DNA from: Salvelinus alpinus
Taxonomy: Eukaryota; Chordata; Actinopteri; Salmoniformes; Salmonidae
Length of the DNA: 64,000 nucleotides
NCBI RefSeq assembly: GCF_045679555.1
Contig: NC_092092.1
Coordinates: forward strand, 20,940,469 to 21,004,468
Direction: 5' to 3'
Positions 53,353-64,000 of the stretch are shown piece after piece. The position numbers and the translations under genes are program-made. The notes beneath the pieces were generated by a model that was not told where the DNA came from, did not search any database, and saw only the letters and a program-made list of their open reading frames with translations. The first letter of the stretch is position 1, and each line of letters opens with the position of its first letter.

Positions 53353-54754
53353 GGTATACATGAGGACAATCCGTGGAGGTGTCTGAATAAAGGTCAAAGG
53401 GAAGTCATGGAGAACAGGCATTATGTGGGACAGTCTTCAATGGTATGGTATCTGGAGTAGCTATACATGGCTGTTTATTTTGATTGTACTGTATGCATGT
53501 CACACGCACACGTAGGTGGTATGTTTGTATGTCTGCATAGTGTGTTTATTGCCAGGTTCATTAGTTTATAGGTTTATGAGTGTGAACTGAGCATGTACAG
53601 TACACAATATGTGGTTGTATACATGGCTTGGTGGTACATGTGAGTATGATTGCGTGTGTATTGTGCTGTGCTCTGTTGTGAGTGCCGCCCATAGAGGCTC
53701 CAGTCTCACGTAAGCTTGTGCAGAGCGAGGAAGACGGACAGATAGCCTGGTGATAGACTCCTCCCATCTCCCCTCCCTGTCTATAGTGGCATACAGCCGA
53801 CTGCATGCCAGTCCAGACTCGTCCCACATCACTAACAGATCAAACTGCTACTGTCTCAAACGAAACTTAGCCACTGTTTTCTTTTCTCTCTCTCAGAAGT
53901 GGGGGGTGAGGGGGAGTCATGTACCTACTTCCCAGAGTATTCCCAAAAGGGTTGTTTGTATTCTTGGTTGGTGTGCTCAACAGGTCACAGAGAGGTAAGG
54001 CTGAGTCAACTCAGGTTAAGTATGTGGCGTTACGTTAAATGTTGTAGACCTCCCACGCAAAGGTGCGTGCATCACATTCGTCAATCCTGGCTTTCACTGA
54101 TTTCATTGATTTGCCAAGTCCGAAACAAAGCGAAATCCACTGACAGAATACGACAGAATAGCCTTGAGTGGAAATCATAAAGACTTCTTCATTGTCATCC
54201 TACGCTCAATGACTACTCTCTGGAAGACAAAGCTGACGCTTGCAGAGCTCTACAATATCAAATGCTTGAATAACAAATGGATTTTGTTAAAGGTAGACTC
54301 AGCGTTATGACGTTGCAACAAGCAGCACCGCAGATATTGCGATGAGCCCAATGCAAGACTTTGCTCTCACACAGTCACACAGGGTATCTGTGCATGTGCG
54401 CGGGTTCGCTTCACGCTGCTACAATGTGGTAGCTACGGCACCAAAACAGCGAAGTTTAGCCTTGCGTGTCAATACTTTTAGTTGTTGCGGAAATTTACCC
54501 ACTACTGCTGTTTATTACTTTGTACATTGCTGAGTGTACCTTTCAAGCTAAAACTTGCTCCCTGACATTATTAATAAACACTGAAATAAATAGTCATTCA
54601 GACAATACGTCGAATCAAAAAGGCACCAAGAAGGCTGGCTATACTCTGCGCTGCTAAAATCACGTAGCCAGAACCCTTTGATTAGGAACAGGGACAATGA
54701 GTCCAGACTATAGTCTCACCCACTTTCCTGTCTTGAACACAAGCTCACTGCACA

Positions 54755-54915
54755 GCCCAGAGAGAGAGAGAGTAAGCGACAGAGAGAAGGAGAGAGAGTG
54801 AACGACAAAGAGAGAGCCAGAGAGAGAGAGAGAGGGAGAGAGCAAAAGAAAGAGAGAGAGGGGGAGAGAGACAGTGAGAATAAGGGGGAGAAAGGGAGAG
54901 AGAGAAAGAGCACCT
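54755..54915. repeat. GA-rich microsatellite
   Basis: About 160 bp of GAGAGAGA with GAAC, GAAA and GGGG interruptions. In prkce orientation it is a pyrimidine tract. Confidence 0.88.
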
Positions 54916-55102
54916 TCAACCTACAGTACATACTGTAGCCAGACTATTATTCTTTTGATTTTACACAATACACAATTCACACCGGCTGGTCACTTCTTAG
55001 CCTGGTAACTACCTACACATATTGACAGAAGGAATTTCATGACTTTTCCATTACTTTTATACAAATTTCCATTACCAACAATTGGCAGCGTCTATGTATG
55101 TA

Positions 55103-55920
55103 CACTCAGTGGCCAGTTTGTTAGGTACATCTAGTACCGGGTCGGATTCCCTTTGCCTCCAGAACAGCCTGAATTCTTCAGGGAATGAAAATGTTGCTCA
55201 ACTGGTATCAAGCAACCTAACGTGTGCCAGGAAAATATTCCCCACACCATTACACCACCACCACCATTGTCACCAGGCAGGATGGGGCCATGGACTCATG
55301 CTGCTTACGCCAAATCCTGACTTTGCCATCAGCATGACGCAACAGGAACCGGAATTTGTCAGACCAGGCAATGTTTTTCCACTCCTTAATTGTGTGTTGG
55401 TGACCACCTGCCCAGTGGAGCTGCTTCTTCTTGTTTTTATCTGACAGGAGTGGAACCCGGTGTGGTCGTCTGCTGCAATAATAGCCCATCCGCTACAAGG
55501 AAGCACGAGTTGTGTGTTCCGAGATGCCGTTCTACACAACACTGTTGTACTGCGCCGTTATTTGCCTGTTTGTGGCCCGCTTGTTAGCTTGCACGATTCG
55601 TGCCATTCTCCTTCGACCTTTCATCAACGTGCTGTTCTCGGCCACAGGACTGCTGCTGACTGAATGTGTTTTGTTTGTCGCACCATTCTCTGTAAACCCT
55701 AGACACTGTTGTGCATGAAAAGCGCAGGAGGACATCCATTTCTGAGATACTGGAACCGGCACGCCTGGCACCGACGATCATACCGTGCTCAAAGTCGCTT
55801 ACGTCACCCGTTTTGCCCATTCTAACATTCAATCGAACAGTAACTGAATGCTTCAATGCACGTCTGCCTGCTTTATATAGCAAGCCACGGCCACGTGACT
55901 CACTGCTAGGAACGAAACAT
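55103..55920 (-). mobile_element. Tc1-like element remnant (CACTCAGTGGCCAG family)
   Basis: It starts after TA (55101-55102) with CACTCAGTGGCCAGTTTGTT, a recognised salmonid terminus. The minus strand encodes a DNA-binding segment (DFEHGMIVGARRAGSSISEM, then VSRVYREWCDK) at about 55690-55810. Downstream fragments correspond to the WSDKFRF region (about 55345) in shifted frames. The right terminal repeat is eroded and the element is shorter than usual, so it is inactive. Confidence 0.7.
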
Positions 55921-56513
55921 TTTAATTGAACGTGTCAGCCAGATAGCCACTCACAAAGTAAACTACCGATCAATGTCCATGGTGCTGAAATTGCAACATG
56001 TCTATGCAGCTGCATGACTATCAAATCGATGATAGGCTTTCTATGGTGCAATGGCTCAGCTTTGCTTTAGCTAATGGATAAATGTTTATTGGTAGGTCTA
56101 TTTGGTCGTCATTTTCTCAGGTTAAGCCTAACATTTCACAAAGATATACAAGGTGTCGCAATGTTGCCATTTTTAGACTGCTGGCTGGTGGTGATAATGC
56201 AATTACTTTTTCAGTAATTCATGTTGGAAATTTAAACACTGCAGATTGTCAAATACATTTTCCATACAACAGAATCAGGTACCAATAGATTTTTTAGAAT
56301 ATACAGCTGTCCGGTATAGGCTACCTGAACGTGCAAGACTTGAGCCATCCTTGTGCTCTCTCCCAGCCCCAGATAGAAAGTTGTTGTGTGCAAAAACAGT
56401 CTATTAATACCAAATAATACAGTCAGTCCACCTTCAAAACACTAGCGTACTAGGGATTGTTTCATTATGCAGTGTACTATCTATAGCTATATACTGTATT
56501 TAGCTGCTATTTA

Positions 56514-57919
56514 CACTACCGGTCAAAAGTTTTAGAACACCTACTAATTCAAGGGTTTTTCTTAATTTTTTACTATTTTCTACATTGTAGAATAATAGTG
56601 AACACATCAAAACTATGAAATAACACATATGGAATTATGAAGTAACCAAAAAAGTGTTAAACAAATCAAAATATATTTATATTTGAGATTCTTCAAATAG
56701 CCACCATTTGCCTTGAAGGACACATTTGCTAAGCACTTGTTGGCTGCTTTTCCTTCACTCTGCGGTTCGACTCATCCCAAACCATCTCAATTTGGTTGAG
56801 GTCGGGGGATTGTGGAGGCCAGTTCATCTGATGCAGCACTCCATCACTCTCCTTCTTGGTAAAATAGCCCTTACACAGCTTGGAGGTGTGTTGGGTCATT
56901 GTCCTGTTGAAAAACAAATAATAGTCCCACTCGTTGCAGAATGCTGTGGTAGCCATGCTGGTTAAGTGTGCCTTGAATTCTAAATAAATCATCAGAAAAG
57001 CACCCCTACACCATAACACCTCCTCCTCCATGCTTCACGGTGGGAAATACAAATGCGGAAATAATCCGTTCACCTACTCTGAGGTTTGAATCAAAAATCT
57101 CCAATTTGGACCAGACCAAAGGACACATTTTCACCGGTCTAATGTCCATTGCTCATGTTTCTTGGGCCAAGCAAGTCTCTTATTCTTATTGGTGTCCTTT
57201 AGTAGTGGTTTCTTTGCAGCAATTCGACCATGAAGGCCTGACACACAGTCTCCTCCACAATGTCTGTTATTTGAACTCTGTGAAGCATGTTTTTGGGCTG
57301 CAATTTCTGAGGCTGGTAACTCTAATAAACGTATCCTCTGCAGCAGAGGTAACTCTTCCATTCCTGTGGCGGTTGTCATGAGAACCAGTTTCATCATAGC
57401 ACTTGATGGTTTTTGCGACTGCACTCAAGGTTCTTGAAATGTTCCGTATTGACTGACCTTCATGTCTTAAAGTAATGATGGACTTTCATTTCTCTTTGCT
57501 TATTTGAGCTGTTCTTGCCATAATATGGACTTGGTCTTTTAACAAATAGGGCTATCTTCTGTATACCGCCCTACCTTGTCACAACACTACTGATTGGCTC
57601 AAACACATTGAGAAGGAAAGAAATTCCACAAATTAACTTTTAAGAAGGCACACCAGTTAATTAAAATGCATTCCAGGTGACTACCTCATGAAGCTGGTTG
57701 AGAGAATGCCAAGAGTGTGCAAAGCTGTCATCAAGGCAAAGGGTGGCCATTTGAAGAATTTCAAATCTAAAATATATTTTGTTTTGTTTAACACTTTTTT
57801 GGTTACTACATAATTCCATACGTTTATTTCATCCATATGTGTTATACAATGTGGAAAATAGTAAAAATAAAGAAAAAGCCTTGAATGAGTAGGTGTTCTA
57901 AAACTTTTGACCGGTAGTG
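56514..57919 (-). mobile_element. Tc1-like element (CACTACCGGTCAAAAG family), broken transposase
   Basis: TA at 56512-56513 is followed by CACTACCGGTCAAAAGTTTT; the right end reads AAAACTTTTGACCGGTAGTG, but the flanking TA is now TG. Long subterminal inverted similarity is visible (for example ACTATTTTCTACATTGTAGA). The minus strand holds WPPQSPDLNQIEMVWDE (the Glu region) and fragments such as [11 protein letters not shown], in different frames. It is inactive. Confidence 0.85.
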
Positions 57920-58080
57920 TGTTGCCAACTCAGACAGTCTGTCCTAAGACATTGTGCATTATATGTCCATTGCACTGCACAAAATTTAAACTTAGTCTTG
58001 AATGATGAATGCCATGATCTACCAGAGATAAGGGGCAGTTAATACTGCAACCACACAACTCAAATGCCGGTTCACCAATA

Positions 58081-58450
58081 TGAACCAAAATCAAAAAACG
58101 CTTTATTTGCTCAAGCTCTCCAGAACTGTTGTCCGCTAAATATGATAAACTGTTTGCATCTGCTAATTTATTGGCTGTCCAGTATCCAGACGACCTGTCT
58201 TCAGAGCTTCCTATAGGGAATTAAGGAGAATGAGAGGCTCAATTAAAGATGTTACAGAACTGCTGTATTTGAAGCACTCCTCCCTTCTGCCCTGTTTCCC
58301 TGATGTTGCTAAAGTAACCAAGCTGTTTTTAGCATCCCTGTAACTGTCGCTTCTGCGGAGAGATGGTTTTCTAAACTAAAACTCATAAAGAACTACCTAA
58401 GATGCATTAGGTTCTTGGTCTGATATGCACTTTTGAACATCTGAGTAACC
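58081..58450 (+). pseudogene. hAT transposase C-terminal fragment
   Basis: Around 58325-58400 the plus strand reads LFLASPVTVASAERWFSKLK followed by LIKNYLR, the conserved dimerisation block at the C-terminus of hAT transposases of the ZMYM/TTF-type group. Upstream pieces (about 58100-58300) have stops and shifts. The N-terminal part is absent, and its orientation is opposite to that of the hAT fragment at 38.8 kb, so the two are not one element. Confidence 0.65.
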
Positions 58451-58772
58451 TCCACTCATTGCACTGGCACCGTCGTAGTCTTGACCACGGCATTTGTTCG
58501 CCGATATTCCCCTTATACAACCAGTTAAAAAAAGCCCAAGAAACAAACACTTTGCTTCCTAGTACATATGGAAATTAAAAAGGTTCATGAATTAATTACT
58601 TTTTGGAGGGTTACTGTCAAGATTATTTATTACATAAAACATGTTAGACATCGATGACTGGCGCATGGGCCCCCAGAGCTTGTGCCCCCCCCCCCCTGCG
58701 GGGGTGTCCGGTATGCCAGTGCATGGGGTCAACCCTCAATCTGGAGAGCTACTGGGTGTGCAGACTTTTCAT

Positions 58773-59218
58773 CAAGCCCTGCTCAAACACATCAGAGACA
58801 GCTTATCAAGCCCTGCTCAAACACATCAGAGACAGCTTATCAAACCCTGCTCAAACACATCAGAGACAGCTTATCAAGCCCTGCTCAAACACATCAGAGA
58901 CAGCTTATCAAGCCCTGCTCAAACACATCAGAGACAGCTTATCAAGCCCTGCTCAAACACATCAGAGACAGCTTATCAAGCCCTGCTCAAACACATCAGA
59001 GACAGATTATCAAGCCCTGCTCAAACACATCAGAGACAGTTTATCAAGCCCTGCTCAAACACATCAGAGACAGCTTATCAAGCCCTGCTCAAACACATCA
59101 GAGACAGCTTATCAAGCCCTGCTCAAACACATCAGAGACAGTTTATCAAGCCCTGCTCAAACACATCAGAGACAGCTTATCAAGCCCTGCTCAAACACAT
59201 CAGAGACAGCTTATCAAG
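58773..59218 (+). repeat. 34-bp minisatellite
   Basis: The unit AAGCCCTGCTCAAACACATC plus AGAGACAGCTTATC occurs about 13 times with rare changes (CAAACCC, GATTATC, GTTTATC). As 34 is not divisible by three, successive units are read in all three frames, and each plus-strand frame stays open for about 200 codons. There is no splice or promoter support for coding. Confidence 0.93.
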
Positions 59219-60504
59219 GTCCGGTCAAGCAGCTCATTTCTAAAATGTGGTTTGTTAGAGGGGGGGGGACTGGAATAAAAGCCTGCACACCCATTAGCTC
59301 TCCTGGAAAATGATTGACCAGCCTTGATGTATAACATTGCAACATTACAACCAAATACGTTTCATGCCTTTTGAAATAATTAGCTCATTCAATACATCAA
59401 AGATCAAATGGCTATGGTAGGCAAAAAATTATTTATTCAGCTGAAGCAAGCCCAAAAATGTTCTTCAGGAAATGTACCTTTTCGAGATTAGTCATATTTA
59501 TCATAGCTACCTTAGACGTGTTTATTTTGCAGGCAGACTAACTATTGAGTTGCAATGTCCCATACATTGTATGCCCAAATCAACTGGAAGTATCTACAAA
59601 ACACGTTTTGAAGCCAAATAATCCAAAAGAAAGGCTACATCAAATATCTTTTCCTAAAATTACTGTTCGTGATTCACAAATTATTATTTTGATTCACATG
59701 ATTAGATTCACCGTGATTGACCTGAATCCCAACTAATACAATGGCGAAGTGAATTGTTCATTTTGTCAGAAAGAATCGTCTAAATGAATCATATGAATCG
59801 TTCAAGAAAGTTAATCAACTGTGTATGGCCTTATTTGCTAGTGTCAGTGGAAAGCTTTTTGGGAAATGACTAGCGGACTAAACTCGACTTGAGTTGAGTC
59901 TGCTAGGACATGACATGACAAAAACATGAATACATGCTAATAATAGCTAAACAGTTATCTAGAGTACAAGGTATGTTTTGAATTGGCTACCTAGTTATTA
60001 GTCTGTTCTCTATCATATTTTAAAGGCTTACCTGCCTCTCTCTCCTTGAGCAATGGCCAACACGCCTCACACTCGCAGGTGATGTGCGCAAACACAGACG
60101 CTCTAAAGTGTCATTCCAACCCTGGCTGATATGTTGATTTTTATTTAATTGATCAAATATATATTTTAAACTGTTTCTAAAGAAATGACATTAACAGAAA
60201 TTATGACTTTAGGATTTTATAACTTTCCAAAACGTTTCTGCACGTAGGTGACACAATAACACTAATCTACCCATTAACCAAGGCAGCTTTGGGTGTACAG
60301 CCAATACTAAACAATACCTGCATTGCACATTCAGCGTAAGGAGACCGATTCATAGCATTGTTTGTCAGTTGGCCTAATGTTATGCAGGTGGCTCACTCTA
60401 AGAGGATACTAAATCATGACCCCTGGAGTTACAGACTAAACAGAAGACTGTAGATTTCCCTCTGAGTGCTTATTGTCTAAATCAGAGAGGGCCAGTATAC
60501 TGAC

Positions 60505-60625
60505 AAATACCTAGTGAGTGGGCAAGTGAGTGAGTGAGTGACTGAGAGAGTGAGTGAGTTAGTGAGTGAGTGAGTGAGTGAGTGGGTGAGCGAGTGAGTG
60601 AGTAAGAGAGTGAGTGGGGGGGTGA
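60505..60625. repeat. GAGT microsatellite
   Basis: GTGAGTGAGTGAGTG-type tetranucleotide repeat, about 120 bp with interruptions. Confidence 0.9.
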
Positions 60626-60943
60626 CTTTATTTTTACTCTGCATTCCATTGGAGCCTGGCTGTTTCCTTTAACTCTCGGAATGACTAAGTCCAGGAAGAG
60701 AGGCGTTGACGAAGCCTTAATTCAATACAACATTAAGGTTTAAATGGGACTTTTCCTGTTAGGAGGTCATGGTGGTGGAGGTGAAAACAGACTGGGTGGG
60801 TTTCAAACTCCCAACCACGGGTGGTTGAGGGGTCCTCATGTCAAGATGGGCACCAAGAACACTGGGCACAGAAACTCCTAGAAAGCCCATGTACTGTAGG
60901 TGGTGGCTGTTTAGAGCTGGGTATATTCAAAGCGTTGGAGACT

Positions 60944-61888
60944 GATAGCTGCCAGAAGGGAACTACTGTCCACAGGGGCAACATAGTTGATAGCTGCCAG
61001 AAGGGAACTACTGTCCACAGGGGCAACATAGTTGATAGCTGCCAGAAGGGAACTACTGTCCATAGGGGCAACATAGTTGATAGCTGCCAGAAGGGAACTA
61101 CTGTCCACAGGGGCAACATATTTGATAGCTGCCAGAAGGGAACTACTGTCCACAGGGGCAACATAGTTGATAGCTGCCAGAAGGGAACTACTGTCCACAG
61201 GGGCAACATAGTTGATAGCTGCCAGAAGGGAACTACTGTCCATAGGGGCAACATAGTTGATAGCTGCCAGAAGGGAACTACTGTCCACAGGGGCAACATA
61301 GTTGATAGCTGCCAGAAGGGAACTACTGTCCACAGGGGCAACATAGTTGATAGCTGCCAGAAGGGAACTACTGTCCATAGGGGCAACATAGTTGATAGCT
61401 GCCAGAAGAGAACTACTGTCCATAGGGGCAACATAGTTGATAGCTGCCAGAAGGGAACTACTGTGCATAGGGGCAACATAGTTGATAGCTGCCAGAAGGG
61501 AACTACTGTCCACAGGGGCAACATAGTTGATAGCTGCCAGAAGAGAACTACTGTCCACAGGGGCAACATAGTTGATAGCTGCCAGAAGGGAACTACTGTC
61601 CACAGGGGCAACATAGTTGATAGCTGCCAGAAGGGAACTACTGTCCACAGGGGCAACATAGTTGATAGCTGCCAGAAAGGAACTACTGTCCATAGGGGCA
61701 ACATAGTTGATAGCTGCCAGAAGGGAACTACTGTCCACAGGGGCAACATAGTTGATAGCTGCCAGAAGGGAACTACTGTCCACAGGGGCAACATAGTTGA
61801 TAGCTGCCAGAAGGGAACTACTGTCCATAGGGGCAACATAGTTGATAGCTGCCAGAAGGGAACTACTGTCCATAGGGGCAACATAGTT
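60944..61888 (+). repeat. 45-bp minisatellite
   Basis: The unit GATAGCTGCCAGAAGGGAAC plus TACTGTCCACAGGGGCAACATAGTT occurs 21 times (945 bp). Variants are few: CACAGG against CATAGG, GAAGAG, a CATATTT and a GTGCAT. A 375-codon frame on the plus strand and two long minus-strand frames cross it because 45 is divisible by three. This is a property of the repeat, not evidence of genes. Confidence 0.94.
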
Positions 61889-62530
61889 GTGCAGCCCAGA
61901 GGGAGTCTGGGTTTGTGTGTGGTAAACGACAGTGAGATGAGAGGATAAACAGAGCGCCAGAAACAGGATAAATCAGCACTGGCAGTAAACAACCTGGTAT
62001 AAACACCGGCTCCATGGCCCCGAACAACACAACACAACATAAACCCGTTAGAACTTTGACCCAGTTCAGTTGAAAGTTCAGTCTGCTTTGGACTCCCTAA
62101 GACCTGTATCAAGCATCTCAGAGAAGTGTTGGTTTATGATCAGTTTTACATCTAAGATCCCAATGAATAAGATTGCAAGGACGAGGGATCTGATGTTAGA
62201 TCAGTATTCCTACTCTGGGATGATTGATACATAAGGCCCCTGATCCCAAGTCAGATTCTCCTCACTCAAAGTTAGCGTGAGACCGAAATCTGGACTGTAC
62301 ATTATTATTATTATTTGGGGGGGAAAGTGGGAATACATTTGGATTGAATCTACTGTCTTGTTACAATGATGTTATGATTTGCCATGGAGATGCATTCTGA
62401 TAGTCTGTCTGTGTTGTTATTGGTTGACAATGATGCTGTGACTGTCACTGGTAGAAAAGAGTTACTTTTGGGAAGGATGTTGTTTGACGGAGGAGAGAGT
62501 GAGGTAGTGTTGGCCCAGTCTAACCACAGA

Positions 62531-62575
62531 TGTTCTCCCCCCCCCCCCCCCCCCCCACCTCCCCACCCCCCACAG
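62531..62575. repeat. Poly-C tract
   Basis: About 20 uninterrupted C residues followed by ACCTCCCCACCCCCC. Such a tract is prone to length errors in sequencing and replication. Confidence 0.9.
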
Positions 62576-62893
62576 TCCTTGGGTTAGGGACATACTGGGC
62601 TACTGTACCTGGATATCAGCCCATAACAGAATAGTAATCATTGAACAATTACTGTAATAGTGAGGCAATTGAGTTCAAGTTGAGTTCAACTGGGTTGAAT
62701 ATAATTTGATATAATAGAATTCAGATAGCATTGGAATTGGAATGTTGAAATAACAGGATAGCGTTATGGTATACTGTAGGTCTATAATTATAAGCCTGGC
62801 CCCAGATCAGTCTGTCATGTTTGGTAAAACAATTACGATAAAGGGAGCAAAAAAATCACAAACTGATCTGTAACCAGACGAGGGTAGCAAAAT

Positions 62894-62998
62894 GTGTATT
62901 TTTATTTTATTTAACCTTTGTTTAATTAGGCAAGTCAGTTAAGAAAAAATTCTTATTTACAATGACAGCCTGCCGGGGAACAGTGGGTTAACTGCAAA
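62894..62998 (-). repeat. SINE tail fragment, minus strand
   Basis: ATTTAACCTTTGTTTAATTA then GGCAAGTCAGTTAAG and CTTATTTACAATGACAGCC is the complement of the tail shared by salmonid tRNA SINEs (compare 44800-44856). A short body (CAGTGGGTTAACTGC) follows; the tRNA-like head is missing. Confidence 0.7.
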
Positions 62999-63172
62999 AT
63001 TCCAGTAACTTTCTGAAAATCCCCATGGGTTTTCCAGAACTTCCAGGATTCCAGGATGTTAACAGAATGTTGCAACCCTTAACCAGGCTAGTATGATATG
63101 GTGAAGTTTAGCGCCTTAGAGTCGGGTTAAGTCTTTCTGTATACAATGTTATTAGGTGCTACCACTAACAGG

Positions 63173-64000
<828 letters not shown>

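Noticed and set aside
58641..59313. Three overlapping ORFs of about 200 codons
   Set aside because: They are frame-shifted versions of the same 34-bp repeat.
60821..62112. Long ORFs on both strands (375 and 423 codons)
   Set aside because: Both follow from the 45-bp repeat; the non-repeat ends have no recognisable domain.

Overview
This window is eukaryotic, and everything recognisable points to a salmonid fish (Salmo, Oncorhynchus or Salvelinus type). It carries Tc1/mariner elements with the Sleeping Beauty type of terminal repeat, a tRNA-derived salmonid SINE, palindromic MITEs common in salmonids, a chromodomain Ty3/gypsy element, long CA/TG microsatellites and large minisatellites. There is no bacterial-style gene organisation, no CRISPR array and no rRNA or tRNA gene.

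One host gene is visible, on the minus strand: the catalytic-domain end of protein kinase C epsilon (prkce). Five exons can be placed to the base, each with an AG acceptor and GT donor and matching phases: 63475-63321, 26007-25869, 23782-23594, 22517-22371 and 16191-16042 (stop). They run from the middle of the kinase domain, through the catalytic loop, DFG, activation loop and APE, to the AGC C-terminal tail with its turn and hydrophobic motifs. The amino end of the protein lies beyond base 64000. The 3' UTR and downstream flank fill the sequence below 16041.

Layout. 1-16041: flank and 3' UTR side, with five Tc1-like copies of different families, one SINE and several MITEs. 16192-22370: an intron holding a complete but mutated chromodomain gypsy element, itself inserted in a MITE. 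23783-25868: an intron with a TGAT-type repeat, a 36-bp minisatellite and a purine-rich repeat. 26008-63320: one 37.3-kb intron that splits the Arg codon of the catalytic loop. It contains, in order, an 11.7-kb array of 44-bp units with two Tc1 elements embedded; a hAT fragment; a Tc1 MITE interrupted by another repeat; a minus-strand gypsy LTR; two Sleeping Beauty-type Tc1 copies in opposite orientations; a SINE; a non-autonomous LTR retrotransposon with a proline-rich repeat ORF; a 42-bp minisatellite; two more Tc1 copies; a hAT C-terminal fragment; and 34-bp and 45-bp minisatellites.

The most notable structures are these. (1) A 4.38-kb higher-order duplication copied a Tc1 element together with its minisatellite, so the two full-length 340-codon transposase ORFs descend from one insertion; both carry Val at the second catalytic Asp position. 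(2) The RT-less LTR element has a 3' LTR containing about 327 bp of internal sequence that is not an exact copy of its own interior, which suggests recombination between sibling templates. (3) Its 504-aa ORF is built from several families of 9-residue proline-rich repeats. Nothing here looks like a new defence or metabolic system; the interest lies in repeat and transposon evolution inside one kinase gene. Family assignments rest on recognised sequence signatures, not on a database search.
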